Assembly: GCF_900167065.1 (NCBI RefSeq)
Contig: NZ_FUYA01000004.1
Location: 1-64,000, forward strand
DNA: 64,000 nt
Direction of reading: 5' to 3'
Source of the DNA: Desulfobaculum bizertense DSM 18034
GTDB taxonomy: Bacteria; Desulfobacterota; Desulfovibrionia; Desulfovibrionales; Desulfovibrionaceae
Part shown: positions 41,482-50,503 of the stretch, in pieces
How the letters are laid out: each line of letters starts with the position of its first letter
Position numbering within the stretch: the stretch's first letter is position 1
The notes under the pieces: model-generated
What the model was told of the DNA's origin: nothing
Database searches by the model: none
Seen by the model: the letters and a program-made list of their open reading frames with translations, nothing else
Program-made: the position numbers and the translations under genes

Positions 41482-42435
41482 ATGAAGTTTTCGATTGGTA
41501 GCGGTAAGCATGACGTGATGGCAGCCTTGAAAGAAAAGGGCATCTCACGCCGTGACTTCATGAAATTCTGCGCCGCTGTATCTGCTGCAATGGCAGCCGA
41601 TGCGACCTTCACTCCCACGAAGGTGGCCGAAGCTCTGACGGCGAAAGAAAGACCCACCGTGGTCTGGTTGCATTTCGCAGAGTGCACCGGTTGCTCCGAG
41701 TCTGTGCTCCGCAGCACTGAACCGGACATCGCAACGGTCATCTTTGACGTTCTGTCGCTCGACTACCATGAGACCCTTATGCAGTGTGCCGGTGAGGCCA
41801 TTGAAGAAGTCTTGCACAAGACTGTGAAGGAAAAAGAAGGGCAGTTTGTGCTGGTTCTCGAGGGTGCTGTTCCGACCAAGGACGGCGGCATTTACGGCAA
41901 GGTTGGCGGCAAAACCATGCTGTCCATTCTTGAAGACGTATACCCCAAGGCAAAGGCTACTATCTGCATTGGTAGCTGCTCTGCTTATGGTGGTGTTCAG
42001 AAAGCTGCACCAAACCCGACTGGTGCAAAGGGCTGTAGTGAAGCGCTTGGTGGCGCTCCAATGATCAACGTTCCTGGCTGTCCGCCGAACCCGATGAGCT
42101 TCATCGGTACGGTCGTGTACTACCTGACCAAGGGTATGCCGGAACTTGATGAATACGGTCGTCCGACCCTGTTCTACGGTGAAACCGTGCATGAAAACTG
42201 CCCGCGTCTGAAATACTTTGAAGAAGGTCTTTTTGCGCCTTCCTTTGATTCCGAAGAGGCAAAGAAGGGGTATTGCCTGTATGAACTGGGTTGCAAAGGC
42301 CCCGACACATACAACAACTGCCCGAAGGTTCTGTTTAACCAGGTGAGCTTCCCCATTCAGGCTGGCCATCCCTGCATCGGATGCTCTGAGCCAGACTTCT
42401 GGGATGAAATGAGCCCCTTCTATGAAGAAGGCTAG
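41482..42435 (+). CDS. hynB: Periplasmic [NiFe] hydrogenase small subunit
   Basis: A 317-residue precursor. GGAGG lies six bases before ATG 41482. A Tat signal [17 protein letters not shown] exports the folded dimer. Cys ligands of three Fe-S clusters are visible: [17 protein letters not shown] and NVPGCPPNP for the proximal one; [24 protein letters not shown] and [13 protein letters not shown] for the others. The missing membrane C-terminal tail suits a soluble periplasmic enzyme passing electrons to c-type cytochromes, as in Desulfovibrio. Confidence 0.95.
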   Translation: MKFSIGSGKHDVMAALKEKGISRRDFMKFCAAVSAAMAADATFTPTKVAEALTAKERPTVVWLHFAECTGCSESVLRSTEPDIATVIFDVLSLDYHETLMQCAGEAIEEVLHKTVKEKEGQFVLVLEGAVPTKDGGIYGKVGGKTMLSILEDVYPKAKATICIGSCSAYGGVQKAAPNPTGAKGCSEALGGAPMINVPGCPPNPMSFIGTVVYYLTKGMPELDEYGRPTLFYGETVHENCPRLKYFEEGLFAPSFDSEEAKKGYCLYELGCKGPDTYNNCPKVLFNQVSFPIQAGHPCIGCSEPDFWDEMSPFYEEG

Positions 42436-42502
42436 TGGCTGCGTGCCACTGGTTAGCGCTTTCCGGTTAAATTTAAGACTCTTGTGATCATGAGGAGGAA
42501 CT

Positions 42503-44221
42503 ATGGCAAGTTGTAAACCAAAGGCGGCCCCTGTAACTCCTGTTGGAGATTACTCAGGTAAGGTCGTTATCGATCCTATTAACAGAATTGAAGGACACCT
42601 CCGCATTGAGGTTGAAGTCGAGAACGGCCGCGTCAAGAACGCATGGTCTAGCTCTCAGCTTTTCCGCGGTCTCGAACTCATCCTTCAGGGCCGTGACCCT
42701 CGCGATGCCAAGCACTTTACTCAGCGCTCCTGTGGTGTCTGTACACATACCCACGCGCTGGCTTCGACACGCTGTGTCGAAAATGCCATTGGCGTTGACA
42801 AAAAAATCCCTGAAACTGGCGTTATGCTGCGTAACATGCTGCTCGGCGCTCAGTTTATGCATGACCATATCGTGCATTTCTATCACCTCCATGCCCTTGA
42901 CTGGGTTGACGTCGTAAGCGCTCTGTCTGCTGACCCCAAAAAGTCTGCTGACCTCGCAAACGGTGCTGGCCTTGGCCATCGCAAGCACACGGTGAAGGAA
43001 CTGGAAGAAACCCAGGCTCGTCTGAAGAAGTTTGTTGGTTCCGGCCAGCTCGGTATCTTCTCCAATGCGTACTTCCTGGAGCCACATCCGGCATACAAGC
43101 TTCCGCCCGAGCTGAACCTGCTTGCGACGCATCACTACCTGCAGGCCCTGAAGCTCCAGCTTCTGCCCGCTCGTATGATGGCTATGATCGGTGGCAAGAA
43201 CCCGCACACCCAGAGCCTCTATGAAGGCGGCATCACCTGCTACGATATCCTCAAGAAGGAAAATCTCAAGAAGTTCAAGGCCCTGTATCAGGAGACCATG
43301 ACCTTCGTGAACGATACCTACTGGCCGGATATCAAGGCTGTTGCTCCGTACTATCTGGACTGGGGCGCCATTGGCCGCACCACGCACTTTATGTCCTGTG
43401 GTGAATTCCCGACCAACGAAGGCGATCCGAGCACCCGCTTTATGCCTTCTGGCGTGATTTACAATCGCGACATCTCCAAGGTTGAAGAATTTGATGGCAA
43501 GTACATCGAAGAGGGCGTCAAGTACGGCTGGTACGAAGACGGCGATCCCAAGCATCCTTGGAAGGGCGAAACCAAGCCCATGTACACTGACATGGACCAC
43601 ATGACTTCTGAAGACACCCGTAAGTACAGCTGGATGAAAGCTCCTGAGTACGACGGCAAGTCTACAGAAGTTGGCCCGCTCGCACAGGTTCTCGTTGCCT
43701 ATGGCAAGAACCATGAGCCGACAGTGAAACTCGTGAATCAGCTGCTGAGCCATCTTGGTGTTGGCCCCGAAGCACTGTTCTCCACCCTTGGCCGTACCGC
43801 AGCTCGCTGCATCGAAACCAAGGTTGTTGGCGACGAAATGCTCAAGTGGATCACCACTGTTGAGAAGAACGTTGCCAGCGGCAAGGCCGAAATCATTGCT
43901 CCGTTTGAAATGCCCGACAAGGCATACGGCGTGGGCTTTGTTAACGCTCCTCGCGGTACGCTGTCTCACTGGATCGAAATCGAAGGTGGCAAGATCAAGA
44001 ACTTCCAGCTGGTTGTTCCTTCCACCTGGAATCTCGGACCGCGCCGTGATGACGGTACGCTTGGACCCACAGAAGAAGCCCTTATCGGCACTCCTGTTGC
44101 TGATCCTAAGCGCCCTGTTGAAATCCTGCGTACAGTCCACTCCTATGACCCCTGTATTGCCTGTGGCGTGCATGTCATCGATCCGAAGAGCAACGAAGTC
44201 TACAAGTTTAAGGTTTGCTAA
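42503..44221 (+). CDS. hynA: Periplasmic [NiFe] hydrogenase large subunit
   Basis: A 572-residue subunit with the Ni-Fe site: N-terminal motif RSCGVCTHTHA and C-terminal DPCIACGVHV, giving four Cys ligands. No in-frame TGA replaces a Cys, so it is not a selenoenzyme. The last 15 residues after His (VIDPKSNEVYKFKVC) are the peptide removed by the maturation protease. It has no signal of its own and is exported with HynB. GAGGAGG precedes the start. Confidence 0.96.
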   Translation: MASCKPKAAPVTPVGDYSGKVVIDPINRIEGHLRIEVEVENGRVKNAWSSSQLFRGLELILQGRDPRDAKHFTQRSCGVCTHTHALASTRCVENAIGVDKKIPETGVMLRNMLLGAQFMHDHIVHFYHLHALDWVDVVSALSADPKKSADLANGAGLGHRKHTVKELEETQARLKKFVGSGQLGIFSNAYFLEPHPAYKLPPELNLLATHHYLQALKLQLLPARMMAMIGGKNPHTQSLYEGGITCYDILKKENLKKFKALYQETMTFVNDTYWPDIKAVAPYYLDWGAIGRTTHFMSCGEFPTNEGDPSTRFMPSGVIYNRDISKVEEFDGKYIEEGVKYGWYEDGDPKHPWKGETKPMYTDMDHMTSEDTRKYSWMKAPEYDGKSTEVGPLAQVLVAYGKNHEPTVKLVNQLLSHLGVGPEALFSTLGRTAARCIETKVVGDEMLKWITTVEKNVASGKAEIIAPFEMPDKAYGVGFVNAPRGTLSHWIEIEGGKIKNFQLVVPSTWNLGPRRDDGTLGPTEEALIGTPVADPKRPVEILRTVHSYDPCIACGVHVIDPKSNEVYKFKVC

Positions 44222-44256
44222 ATCTGTAGACATAATTGCTGAATCGATTATAAATA

Positions 44257-44296
44257 AACCCGGCCCATCGTATTGGGCCGGGTTCTTTGTTTTTTC
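44257..44296 (+). terminator. Terminator between hynA and hynD
   Basis: An 11-bp perfect stem AACCCGGCCCA/TGGGCCGGGTT with a 6-base loop and a T-rich tail. It separates the structural genes from the maturation genes, so it probably lowers, not abolishes, hynD-hypC expression. Confidence 0.88.
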
Positions 44297-44313
44297 AACG
44301 GACTGGAGTTTGC

Positions 44314-44859
44314 GTGACAGATACAGTAAAGAAAATCCTTGTTCTGGGATGCGGTAATATTTTACTCCGGGACGAGGGAATTGGTGTACGTGTTCTGGAA
44401 AAGCTGGAAGAGCAGTTTGTCTTTTCCGACAATGTCGAGCTGATAGACGGGGGAACCCGTGGTTTGGTTTTGACAGACCCTATTTCAGAATCTGACTATG
44501 TCATCGTTGTGGATGCCGTGATTAACGGTCACGAGCCTGGGACGCTGTACCGTCTTCATGGCGATGACCTGAAACTTTCTCTTGCATTCAAGAACTCGTT
44601 CCACGACATGGACCTGCTCGAAACCCTGTGTTGCGTGGAACTCATTACTGGAAAACGTCCTTCGGCGGTGATTGTTGGCATCGAACCGAAGGTGTATCAG
44701 ACGGACCCGTCACTGGAGATCAGCCAGGTTCTGCTGGACAAGATTCCTGAAATGATCGATATGACGCTGAAAGAGATTCAGGCTGCTGGCGGAAGCTGGA
44801 CGCCTGTCCCAGCTTCAACTGAGGGGGAAAAAGAGTATGTGTCTGGCCACACCGTGTAA
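44314..44859 (+). CDS. hynD: Hydrogenase maturation protease
   Basis: A 181-residue HycI/HyaD-type endopeptidase. GTG 44314 has GGAG five bases upstream. Conserved: GCGNILLRDEGIGV (Ni-sensing Glu/Asp), ELIDGGTRG, and VVDAVINGHEPGTLYR. It removes the C-terminal peptide of HynA after Ni insertion. The end overlaps hypC by 23 bp. Confidence 0.92.
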   Translation: MTDTVKKILVLGCGNILLRDEGIGVRVLEKLEEQFVFSDNVELIDGGTRGLVLTDPISESDYVIVVDAVINGHEPGTLYRLHGDDLKLSLAFKNSFHDMDLLETLCCVELITGKRPSAVIVGIEPKVYQTDPSLEISQVLLDKIPEMIDMTLKEIQAAGGSWTPVPASTEGEKEYVSGHTV

Positions 44860-45103
44860 GGTGACAGAACTTTTGGACGACGATCTGGCAAATGTTCAGG
44901 TTGGAGATTCGCAGACCTTTGTGAAGTGTTCGCTTTTGCTGCTCAAGGATAAACCTGCGATTGGCGATTACGTGCTAGTGCACGCTGGTTTTGCCATTAG
45001 TACGGTCGAGCAGGAAGAAGCCCGCAAGACCCTTGACCTGTTGAACGAAATGAGTGAGCTGGCCGGGGTTCGCCCGGTTGGAAACACCGCGTTTGACCTG
45101 TAG
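44837..45103 (+). CDS. hypC: Hydrogenase assembly chaperone HypC/HupF
   Basis: An 88-residue HypC with the essential N-terminal Cys2 in MCLATPCKV, then DYVLVHAGFAISTVEQEEA, the family hallmark. It carries the Fe(CN)2CO precursor to the large subunit. It overlaps hynD, so the two are coupled. Other hyp genes are not in the window. Confidence 0.93.
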   Translation: MCLATPCKVTELLDDDLANVQVGDSQTFVKCSLLLLKDKPAIGDYVLVHAGFAISTVEQEEARKTLDLLNEMSELAGVRPVGNTAFDL

Positions 45104-45116
45104 TCCTGTATACAAA

Positions 45117-45155
45117 GAAAGGCCCTTCTCATTGCGAGGAGGGCCTTTTTGTTTT
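45117..45155. terminator. Bidirectional terminator, hypC / CBS gene
   Basis: Stem AAGGCCCTTCTC/GAGGAGGGCCTT with one wobble pair, T-run on the plus side and A-run on the other, placed between convergent hypC and the CBS gene. Confidence 0.82.
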
Positions 45156-45178
45156 GGGCGAATAAATCTGAGATGGAA

Positions 45179-45619
45179 CTAAATTTCAATGCCCTGTGCG
45201 CTTAATGTGTCCATAAGCCGCAGGGTGAGTTTAAGAAAGTCTGCTTCGGTAATGATGCCGACGAGTTTACCCTTGTCCAGAACTGGCAGGCATCCGTATT
45301 TGTGCGTCAGCAGAGTTTCGATGGCATCATGCAGGGGAGCCTCAGGGGATACAACATGCACATCCGTGCGCATAAGTTCACGGATGGGAATTCCGAGGTC
45401 CAGCTCATCCTGTGTTTCTTTGTCCACATCCGCAAAGCGCGAAAGTGTTGCATCCAGAATGTCGCGGTGTGTGACGAGTCCCTTAAAGTCCATATTCTCG
45501 GAGACAATAGGAATATGGCGAATACGGGCCAGAGACATCATGGAGCGGGCTGTCCGAAGTGTATCCAGTTCCCGGAGCGTAAAGACATCTTTTGTCATCA
45601 GATCTTTTACAGCGAGCAT
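45179..45619 (-). CDS. CBS-domain pair protein
   Basis: A 146-residue stand-alone protein with two CBS domains: VKDLMTKDVFTLRELDTLRT with IRHIPIVSE and FKGLVTHRDIL, then IRELMRTDVHVVSPEAPLHD with YGCLPVLDKGKLVGIITEAD. Such pairs bind adenine nucleotides and regulate partners. ATG 45619 has AAGGAG at a good distance; the GTG two codons earlier is less likely. The target is unknown. Confidence 0.9.
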   Translation of the reverse strand: MLAVKDLMTKDVFTLRELDTLRTARSMMSLARIRHIPIVSENMDFKGLVTHRDILDATLSRFADVDKETQDELDLGIPIRELMRTDVHVVSPEAPLHDAIETLLTHKYGCLPVLDKGKLVGIITEADFLKLTLRLMDTLSAQGIEI

Positions 45620-45808
45620 ATCCACTCTCCTTTGTTACATGTTATAGAATAGTCGGCTGAGAGTGAAATGCTGTCAAGCCACGAGCTAAAGAGCCGCGAG
45701 TCTGTTGACTTGATTCCAGAAATTTGTTTTTCATCCCATGTCGCCAAGAGTTTTTTTACGGGATGGCCCGTTATATGAGGAGCTTGGGCAAAGAAGGAAG
45801 GCACGGTA

Positions 45809-46450
45809 ATGGTTGATTTGCGGCGAAATAGGGAGCGAATGGTCCGCACCCAGATTGCAGCGCGAGGAATTAGAAATACAGCAGTGCTTAACGCGATGCT
45901 CAAGATCAAGCGTCACCTCTTTGTTGATGAGGCGCTTCAGGCTCAGGCATATCAGGATCATCCTGTGCCGATTGGGTATAAGCAGACGCTTTCGCAGCCG
46001 TACACGGTTGCACTGATGACGGACCTGCTCGATGTCCGCCCGGGGATGCGGGTTCTGGAGATCGGAACAGGGTCTGGCTATCAGGCTGCGGTCCTCGCAG
46101 AGCTTGGGGCAGAGGTCTATACTGTAGAGCGCATACCAGAACTGCATGAGATCGCACGTCGACGTCTGCAGGATATGGGCTATGCACGCATTCACCTCAA
46201 GCTTGATGACGGCACTTTGGGCTGGCCGGAGCGCGCACCATTTGACAGAATTATTGTCACGGCAGGAGGGCCGGAAATCCCTGCACCTCTTTTGGCGCAG
46301 CTTGGAGACCCCGGTGTTTTGCTGATTCCTGTTGGCGGTGCAAAACGCACGCAGGAGCTGATTATGGTGCAGCGTCAGAATGGCACGCTTTCTGAGGAAA
46401 ACTATGGGAATGTTGCCTTTGTTGACCTCGTTGGCTCTCATGGCTGGTAA
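45809..46450 (+). CDS. pcm: Protein-L-isoaspartate O-methyltransferase
   Basis: A 213-residue SAM-dependent repair enzyme. Motif [21 protein letters not shown], post-[10 protein letters not shown], and [10 protein letters not shown] are clear; the N-terminal [16 protein letters not shown] is the family marker. It methylates isoaspartyl residues in damaged proteins. AAGGAAGG precedes the ATG. DUF368 follows, possibly co-transcribed. Confidence 0.93.
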   Translation: MVDLRRNRERMVRTQIAARGIRNTAVLNAMLKIKRHLFVDEALQAQAYQDHPVPIGYKQTLSQPYTVALMTDLLDVRPGMRVLEIGTGSGYQAAVLAELGAEVYTVERIPELHEIARRRLQDMGYARIHLKLDDGTLGWPERAPFDRIIVTAGGPEIPAPLLAQLGDPGVLLIPVGGAKRTQELIMVQRQNGTLSEENYGNVAFVDLVGSHGW

Positions 46451-46479
46451 TGTGTAACCGAGCACAGACTGGGAGCATC

Positions 46480-47445
46480 ATGTCATTTTTACAATCAGTG
46501 TTATCTGGTCCTGGACCCCGAACCCGTTCTGAGGCTCTTTTGCTTGCTGCAAAAGGCTTCTGCATGGGCGCGGCGGACATCGTTCCGGGCGTTTCTGGCG
46601 GAACCGTTGCCTTTATTACGGGCATCTATGAGCAATTGATCGAAGCGATTCGTTCTGTGAATGCAAAGGCTATTTCTGCGTTTTTGCATGGACGTCTTCA
46701 CGCAAGCGTTCAGGAAATTCATTTTCGTTTTTTGATTCCGCTGTTTATAGGCCTTGGCTGTGCGCTTGTGAGCATGGCAGGCTTGATGAACTCCCTTATG
46801 AAGAATGCACCTGTGCTCACGTGGTCCCTATTCTTGGGGCTGATTGCTGGCTCTGTCCTGCTTGTGAGCCGTGGGGTAGAGAAGTGGAATGCTGCGGCCC
46901 TGAGCAGCCTTGTTCTGGGGGCGATTGCAAGTTGGTTCCTTGTTGGGATGCTGCCGGTCTCTACTCCAGAAAGCTGGTGGTTTATTGTCCTGTGTGGAAT
47001 GATCGCCATATGTGCGATGATCTTGCCAGGAATTAGCGGTGCATTTCTCCTTTTGATACTGGGGAAATACGAGTATATAACCGGTGCCTTGCGTAATCCC
47101 TTTGATGGGGGCAACCTGCTTGTCCTGGCAACATTTGCTTGTGGCTGTGTGGTCGGTATTGCTGCGTTTTCGCGATTGCTGCATGTTTTTTTGTCGCGCT
47201 ACCATTCGCAGACCATTGCATGTCTGACGGGCTTTATGATTGGTGCGTCGCGAAAAGTCTGGCCGTGGAAAGAAGTGCTGGAAAGCAAAATGGTGAATGG
47301 CAAGCTGCGGGTGTTGCGGGACACAAATGTCCTGCCGGATCAGTTTGATACGCAGGTCATGTACGCCGTGGGGCTTATGGCACTCGGGTTTGCCCTTGTC
47401 CTTCTGCTGGACTATGTTTCCAGAAAAGGGCAAAAAAACGCCTGA
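46480..47445 (+). CDS. DUF368 membrane protein (PopT-like)
   Basis: A 321-residue inner-membrane protein with about eight hydrophobic segments. Signature: AAKGFCMGAADIVPGVSGGT near the start and a second MILPGISGAFLLLILGKYEY, the two half-repeats of the family. DUF368 proteins are reported polyprenyl-phosphate transporters that recycle the wall lipid carrier. ATG 46480 has GGGAG four bases upstream; an earlier ATG at 46450 touches the pcm stop. Confidence 0.88.
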   Translation: MSFLQSVLSGPGPRTRSEALLLAAKGFCMGAADIVPGVSGGTVAFITGIYEQLIEAIRSVNAKAISAFLHGRLHASVQEIHFRFLIPLFIGLGCALVSMAGLMNSLMKNAPVLTWSLFLGLIAGSVLLVSRGVEKWNAAALSSLVLGAIASWFLVGMLPVSTPESWWFIVLCGMIAICAMILPGISGAFLLLILGKYEYITGALRNPFDGGNLLVLATFACGCVVGIAAFSRLLHVFLSRYHSQTIACLTGFMIGASRKVWPWKEVLESKMVNGKLRVLRDTNVLPDQFDTQVMYAVGLMALGFALVLLLDYVSRKGQKNA

Positions 47446-47597
47446 CACACTGATTTTTTGTGAAAAATTTCTCCTCCCGGTCTGGTCAACCGGCTGGAAA
47501 GACTTATTGTCCATATCGTCCAGTGCACTTTTTGCGCTACTGGGAGCTGGAAGACCAGCTTGAAGAATGACGTCTAACACTGAAAGAGGCGAGACGA

Positions 47598-48494
47598 ATG
47601 AGTGAATCTGGATGTAGTTCCTGCTCGTCTGGTGGTGGTGGGGAGAAAAAACCCAACGCCAAGCAGATCATTCAGGATCAGATGATCTCCAGCACATTGG
47701 AGAAAATCAAGTACAAGCTCTTTATCATGAGCGGCAAGGGTGGCGTGGGCAAAAGCTCTGTCTGCGTAAATACCGCTGCTGCATTGGCTAAACTTGGCTA
47801 CAAGGTCGGCATCCTTGATGTTGATATTCATGGACCGAGCGTCCCGCGTCTCCTTGGCCTCAAGGGTCAGCTGGACGGCGATTCTCGCGGTGGCCTGATT
47901 CAGCCCAAGAAATACAATGAAAACCTTTACGTGGTGTCTATGGATTCCCTCCTGAAAGACACCGATCAGGCTGTGCTCTGGCGTGGTCCCATGAAGACCA
48001 ATGCCATCCGTCAGTTCATTTCTGACGTGACGTGGGGCGAGCTTGATTTCCTGCTGATTGATTCGCCTCCGGGAACCGGTGACGAGCACATGACCGTCCT
48101 GAAGACTATTCCGGATGCGCTGTGTGTTGTCGTGACGACTCCTCAGGAGCTGTCACTTGCTGACGTACGTAAGGCTGTAAATTTCCTCCAGTATGCTCAT
48201 GCCAATGTGCTGGGTGTAGTGGAAAATATGAGTGGCCTTATTTGTCCTCATTGCCATAAGGAAATCCCGCTGTTCAAGAAGGGCGGTGGTGAACTTTTGG
48301 CAGAGAAGTACGCCCTGCCTTTCCTTGGTGCCATCCCGCTGGACCCGACAACGGTTGTCTCCAGTGATATGGGCAAGCCTGTGGTTTACCTTGACGAGGA
48401 TTCTCCTGCCAAGGATGCACTGCTGCGCATCGCCAAAGAGATCAGCGAAGCCGCTGAAAATAGCCTTGAGGCTATTTCGACCATTCACACCTAA
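47598..48494 (+). CDS. mrp: Mrp/NBP35-type Fe-S carrier ATPase
   Basis: A 298-residue P-loop protein: SGKGGVGKSSVCVNTAAALA (deviant Walker A), DVDIHGPSVPRLLG, and DFLLIDSPPGTGDEH. The N terminus has CSSCSS and the C-terminal domain CPHC, the Fe-S cluster Cys pair. It delivers Fe-S clusters to apo-proteins. There is no N-terminal DUF59 domain. Confidence 0.92.
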   Translation: MSESGCSSCSSGGGGEKKPNAKQIIQDQMISSTLEKIKYKLFIMSGKGGVGKSSVCVNTAAALAKLGYKVGILDVDIHGPSVPRLLGLKGQLDGDSRGGLIQPKKYNENLYVVSMDSLLKDTDQAVLWRGPMKTNAIRQFISDVTWGELDFLLIDSPPGTGDEHMTVLKTIPDALCVVVTTPQELSLADVRKAVNFLQYAHANVLGVVENMSGLICPHCHKEIPLFKKGGGELLAEKYALPFLGAIPLDPTTVVSSDMGKPVVYLDEDSPAKDALLRIAKEISEAAENSLEAISTIHT

Positions 48495-48610
48495 GGGTTT
48501 GCAAAAGGCTTGTGCTGGAAGCGGGCATTTTACGGAGTTGACCGCTCCCGAGGAATGCGTCACCTTTTTCAGCGCAGCAGAATGCTGTGAGTGGCTTCGA
48601 CATGAAGATG

Positions 48611-48650
48611 ACGGGGAGAGAAGGTCTTCCTTTTCTCCCCGTTCTTTTTA
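48611..48650 (+). terminator. Terminator after mrp
   Basis: Stem ACGGGGAGAGAAGG/CCTTTTCTCCCCGT with one mismatch and a TCTT-type loop, then TCTTTTT; 117 bp past the mrp stop. Confidence 0.75.
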
Positions 48651-48701
48651 TGGAATATTAACTGTGCTGTTTCTGATTGGACCGAGCTTTTCGGAAACAG
48701 A

Positions 48702-48787
48702 CAGGCAGCGCGGCTGCCTGGATAGTGTGTGCAACAGAACCGCCACCGTGGGCGGTTGGCCCGTCATGAATCATGCTGTGCCATGAC
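48702..48787 (+). promoter_or_regulatory. Three hairpins in the pgsA leader
   Basis: The 336-bp gap between mrp and pgsA holds, after the terminator, stems CAGGCAGC/GCTGCCTG (48702-48720), AACCGCC/GGCGGTT (48738-48757) and GTCATG/CATGAC (48763-48787). They suggest a structured leader; no known riboswitch is recognised. Confidence 0.45.
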
Positions 48788-48830
48788 GACAGGCCCAACC
48801 TTAAGAATCGAAGAAGGGCGGCTGATCCTG

Positions 48831-49397
48831 ATGAAAAAGCTCAATCTTGCCAACAAACTGACTCTGGGACGTATTCTTGCTGTTCCGGTTATTATCCTGC
48901 TTCTGTATTTTCCCACAAAAGTGACCTGCCTTATTGCGATGCTACTGTTTATTATTGCTTCGCTGACAGACCTTTTTGATGGGCTGGTGGCTCGCAGAAT
49001 GGGAATGGTGACCAATTTCGGCAAGTTTCTGGACCCGCTTGCAGACAAGATTCTTGTTGGTTCCGTGCTGATTATGCTGGTAGAGTTGGGATGGGCCCCG
49101 GCTTGGGTGACCATTCTGATTATTGCCCGTGAAACCACCGTGACAGGACTTCGCGCTATTGCTTCTGATATGGGGCTGGTGCTTGCTGCGGACCGTTTTG
49201 GTAAGCTCAAGACGGTTATCCAGATTTTTGCTCTCTGTCCTTTGCTTCTCCATTTTCCGTGGTTTGGCTTTGACCCACGCCAGCTCGGTATGATTTTCCT
49301 GTACCTGGCTCTGGCTATGACGCTGTTCTCCGGCGGGAATTATTTGCGTAAATTTTATTCCCACTGGTCAGAACATCAGGGAGCTGATGCTGCATAG
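48831..49397 (+). CDS. pgsA: CDP-diacylglycerol--glycerol-3-phosphate 3-phosphatidyltransferase
   Basis: A 188-residue membrane enzyme with the CDP-alcohol phosphotransferase motif D-G-x2-A-R-x8-G-x3-D-x3-D in DGLVARRMGMVTNFGKFLD and on through PLADKI, and four to five hydrophobic helices. It makes phosphatidylglycerophosphate for PG and cardiolipin. ATG 48831 (MKKLNLANKLTLGR) fits the usual family N terminus; an ATG 16 codons earlier is possible. Confidence 0.93.
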   Translation: MKKLNLANKLTLGRILAVPVIILLLYFPTKVTCLIAMLLFIIASLTDLFDGLVARRMGMVTNFGKFLDPLADKILVGSVLIMLVELGWAPAWVTILIIARETTVTGLRAIASDMGLVLAADRFGKLKTVIQIFALCPLLLHFPWFGFDPRQLGMIFLYLALAMTLFSGGNYLRKFYSHWSEHQGADAA

Positions 49398-49435
49398 CTC
49401 GCGCAGGTGAAAGCGGGTATCCAAAGGAAGGTATT

Positions 49436-50503
49436 ATGGCTCAGATTGACGCATTTCTTGGCATGATGCACGAGATGGGGGCATCTGACCTGCATCTCTC
49501 CAGTGGAAGTCAGCCCGTTATTCGCCTGCATGGTGAATTGCAGCGGGTCAAGTTCAAGGTCCTTGAGCACGAAGAGCTGAGGACCATGCTGTTTGAGCTG
49601 GCCCCAGAAGAAAAAGTCAAACTGTTTGAAGAAAATGGTGATCTTGACTTTGCGTATGAGGCGCCGGGACTTGCCCGGTACCGTGTGAATTTTTTTCAGC
49701 AGGCCAGAGGCATTGCTGCAGTGTTTCGGGAAGTCCCAATCTCAGTGAAAAACATTGATGAGCTGGGGCTTCCCTCTCTTTTGAAAAATCTCAGTGTGCT
49801 CCCAAAGGGACTGGTACTGGTCACAGGCCCGACTGGAAGCGGAAAGTCGTCGACCCTTGCGGCGATGGTGGACCACTGCAATGAGACCCTTTCACGTCAT
49901 ATCCTGACTATCGAAGATCCCATTGAATTTGTGCATAGCCCCAAGCAGTCGCTCATTAATCAGCGCGAGCTTGGCCGGGATACCCTGAATTTTCAGGCTG
50001 CGCTTCGTGGCGCGCTCCGAGAAGATCCTGATGTGATTCTGGTCGGAGAAATGCGCGACAAGGAGACAATTCAACTCGCTCTTGAAGCTGCTGAAACAGG
50101 GCACCTTGTGCTTTCCACCCTGCATACCCAATCCGCAGCAAAGACTGTCGACCGGATTATTGAAGTCTTTCCAGGGGAGCAGCAGGCACAGATTCGTTCA
50201 AGCCTTGCAGAGACCCTGCGAGCCATTGTTTCGCAGACGCTGTTCAAGCGTAAGGATGGCTCGGGCCGGGTTGCTGCACTAGAAATTTTGCTTGGGGTTC
50301 CTGCTGTGCGGAATCTTATCCGGGAAAACAAAACTTTTCAGCTTCAGTCCGTGATTGAGACAGGCAGGAGTTTGGGTATGCAGACTCTTGATGATGCGAT
50401 GCTGGACCTTGTGGAGCGTGGGGTGATTCGAGCAGAAGATGCCATTGTTTTTGCAGAGAATTCTTCCCGGTTTCGCGCTCAGCTTGCGGAGAGGAGTTCC
50501 TGA
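49436..50503 (+). CDS. pilT: Type IV pilus retraction ATPase PilT
   Basis: A 355-residue PilT. Walker A GPTGSGKSSTLAA, Asp-box TIEDPIEF, Walker B region DPDVILVGEMRDKET, His-box TGHLVLSTLHTQSA, and the PilT-specific AVRNLIRE are present. It powers pilus disassembly and twitching. AAGGAAGG precedes the ATG. It overlaps pilU by one base. Confidence 0.94.
   Translation: MAQIDAFLGMMHEMGASDLHLSSGSQPVIRLHGELQRVKFKVLEHEELRTMLFELAPEEKVKLFEENGDLDFAYEAPGLARYRVNFFQQARGIAAVFREVPISVKNIDELGLPSLLKNLSVLPKGLVLVTGPTGSGKSSTLAAMVDHCNETLSRHILTIEDPIEFVHSPKQSLINQRELGRDTLNFQAALRGALREDPDVILVGEMRDKETIQLALEAAETGHLVLSTLHTQSAAKTVDRIIEVFPGEQQAQIRSSLAETLRAIVSQTLFKRKDGSGRVAALEILLGVPAVRNLIRENKTFQLQSVIETGRSLGMQTLDDAMLDLVERGVIRAEDAIVFAENSSRFRAQLAERSS

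Noticed and set aside
44150-44221. Possible selenocysteine in the hydrogenase large subunit
   Set aside because: The C-terminal motif has Cys codons only (DPCIACGVH) and there is no in-frame TGA.
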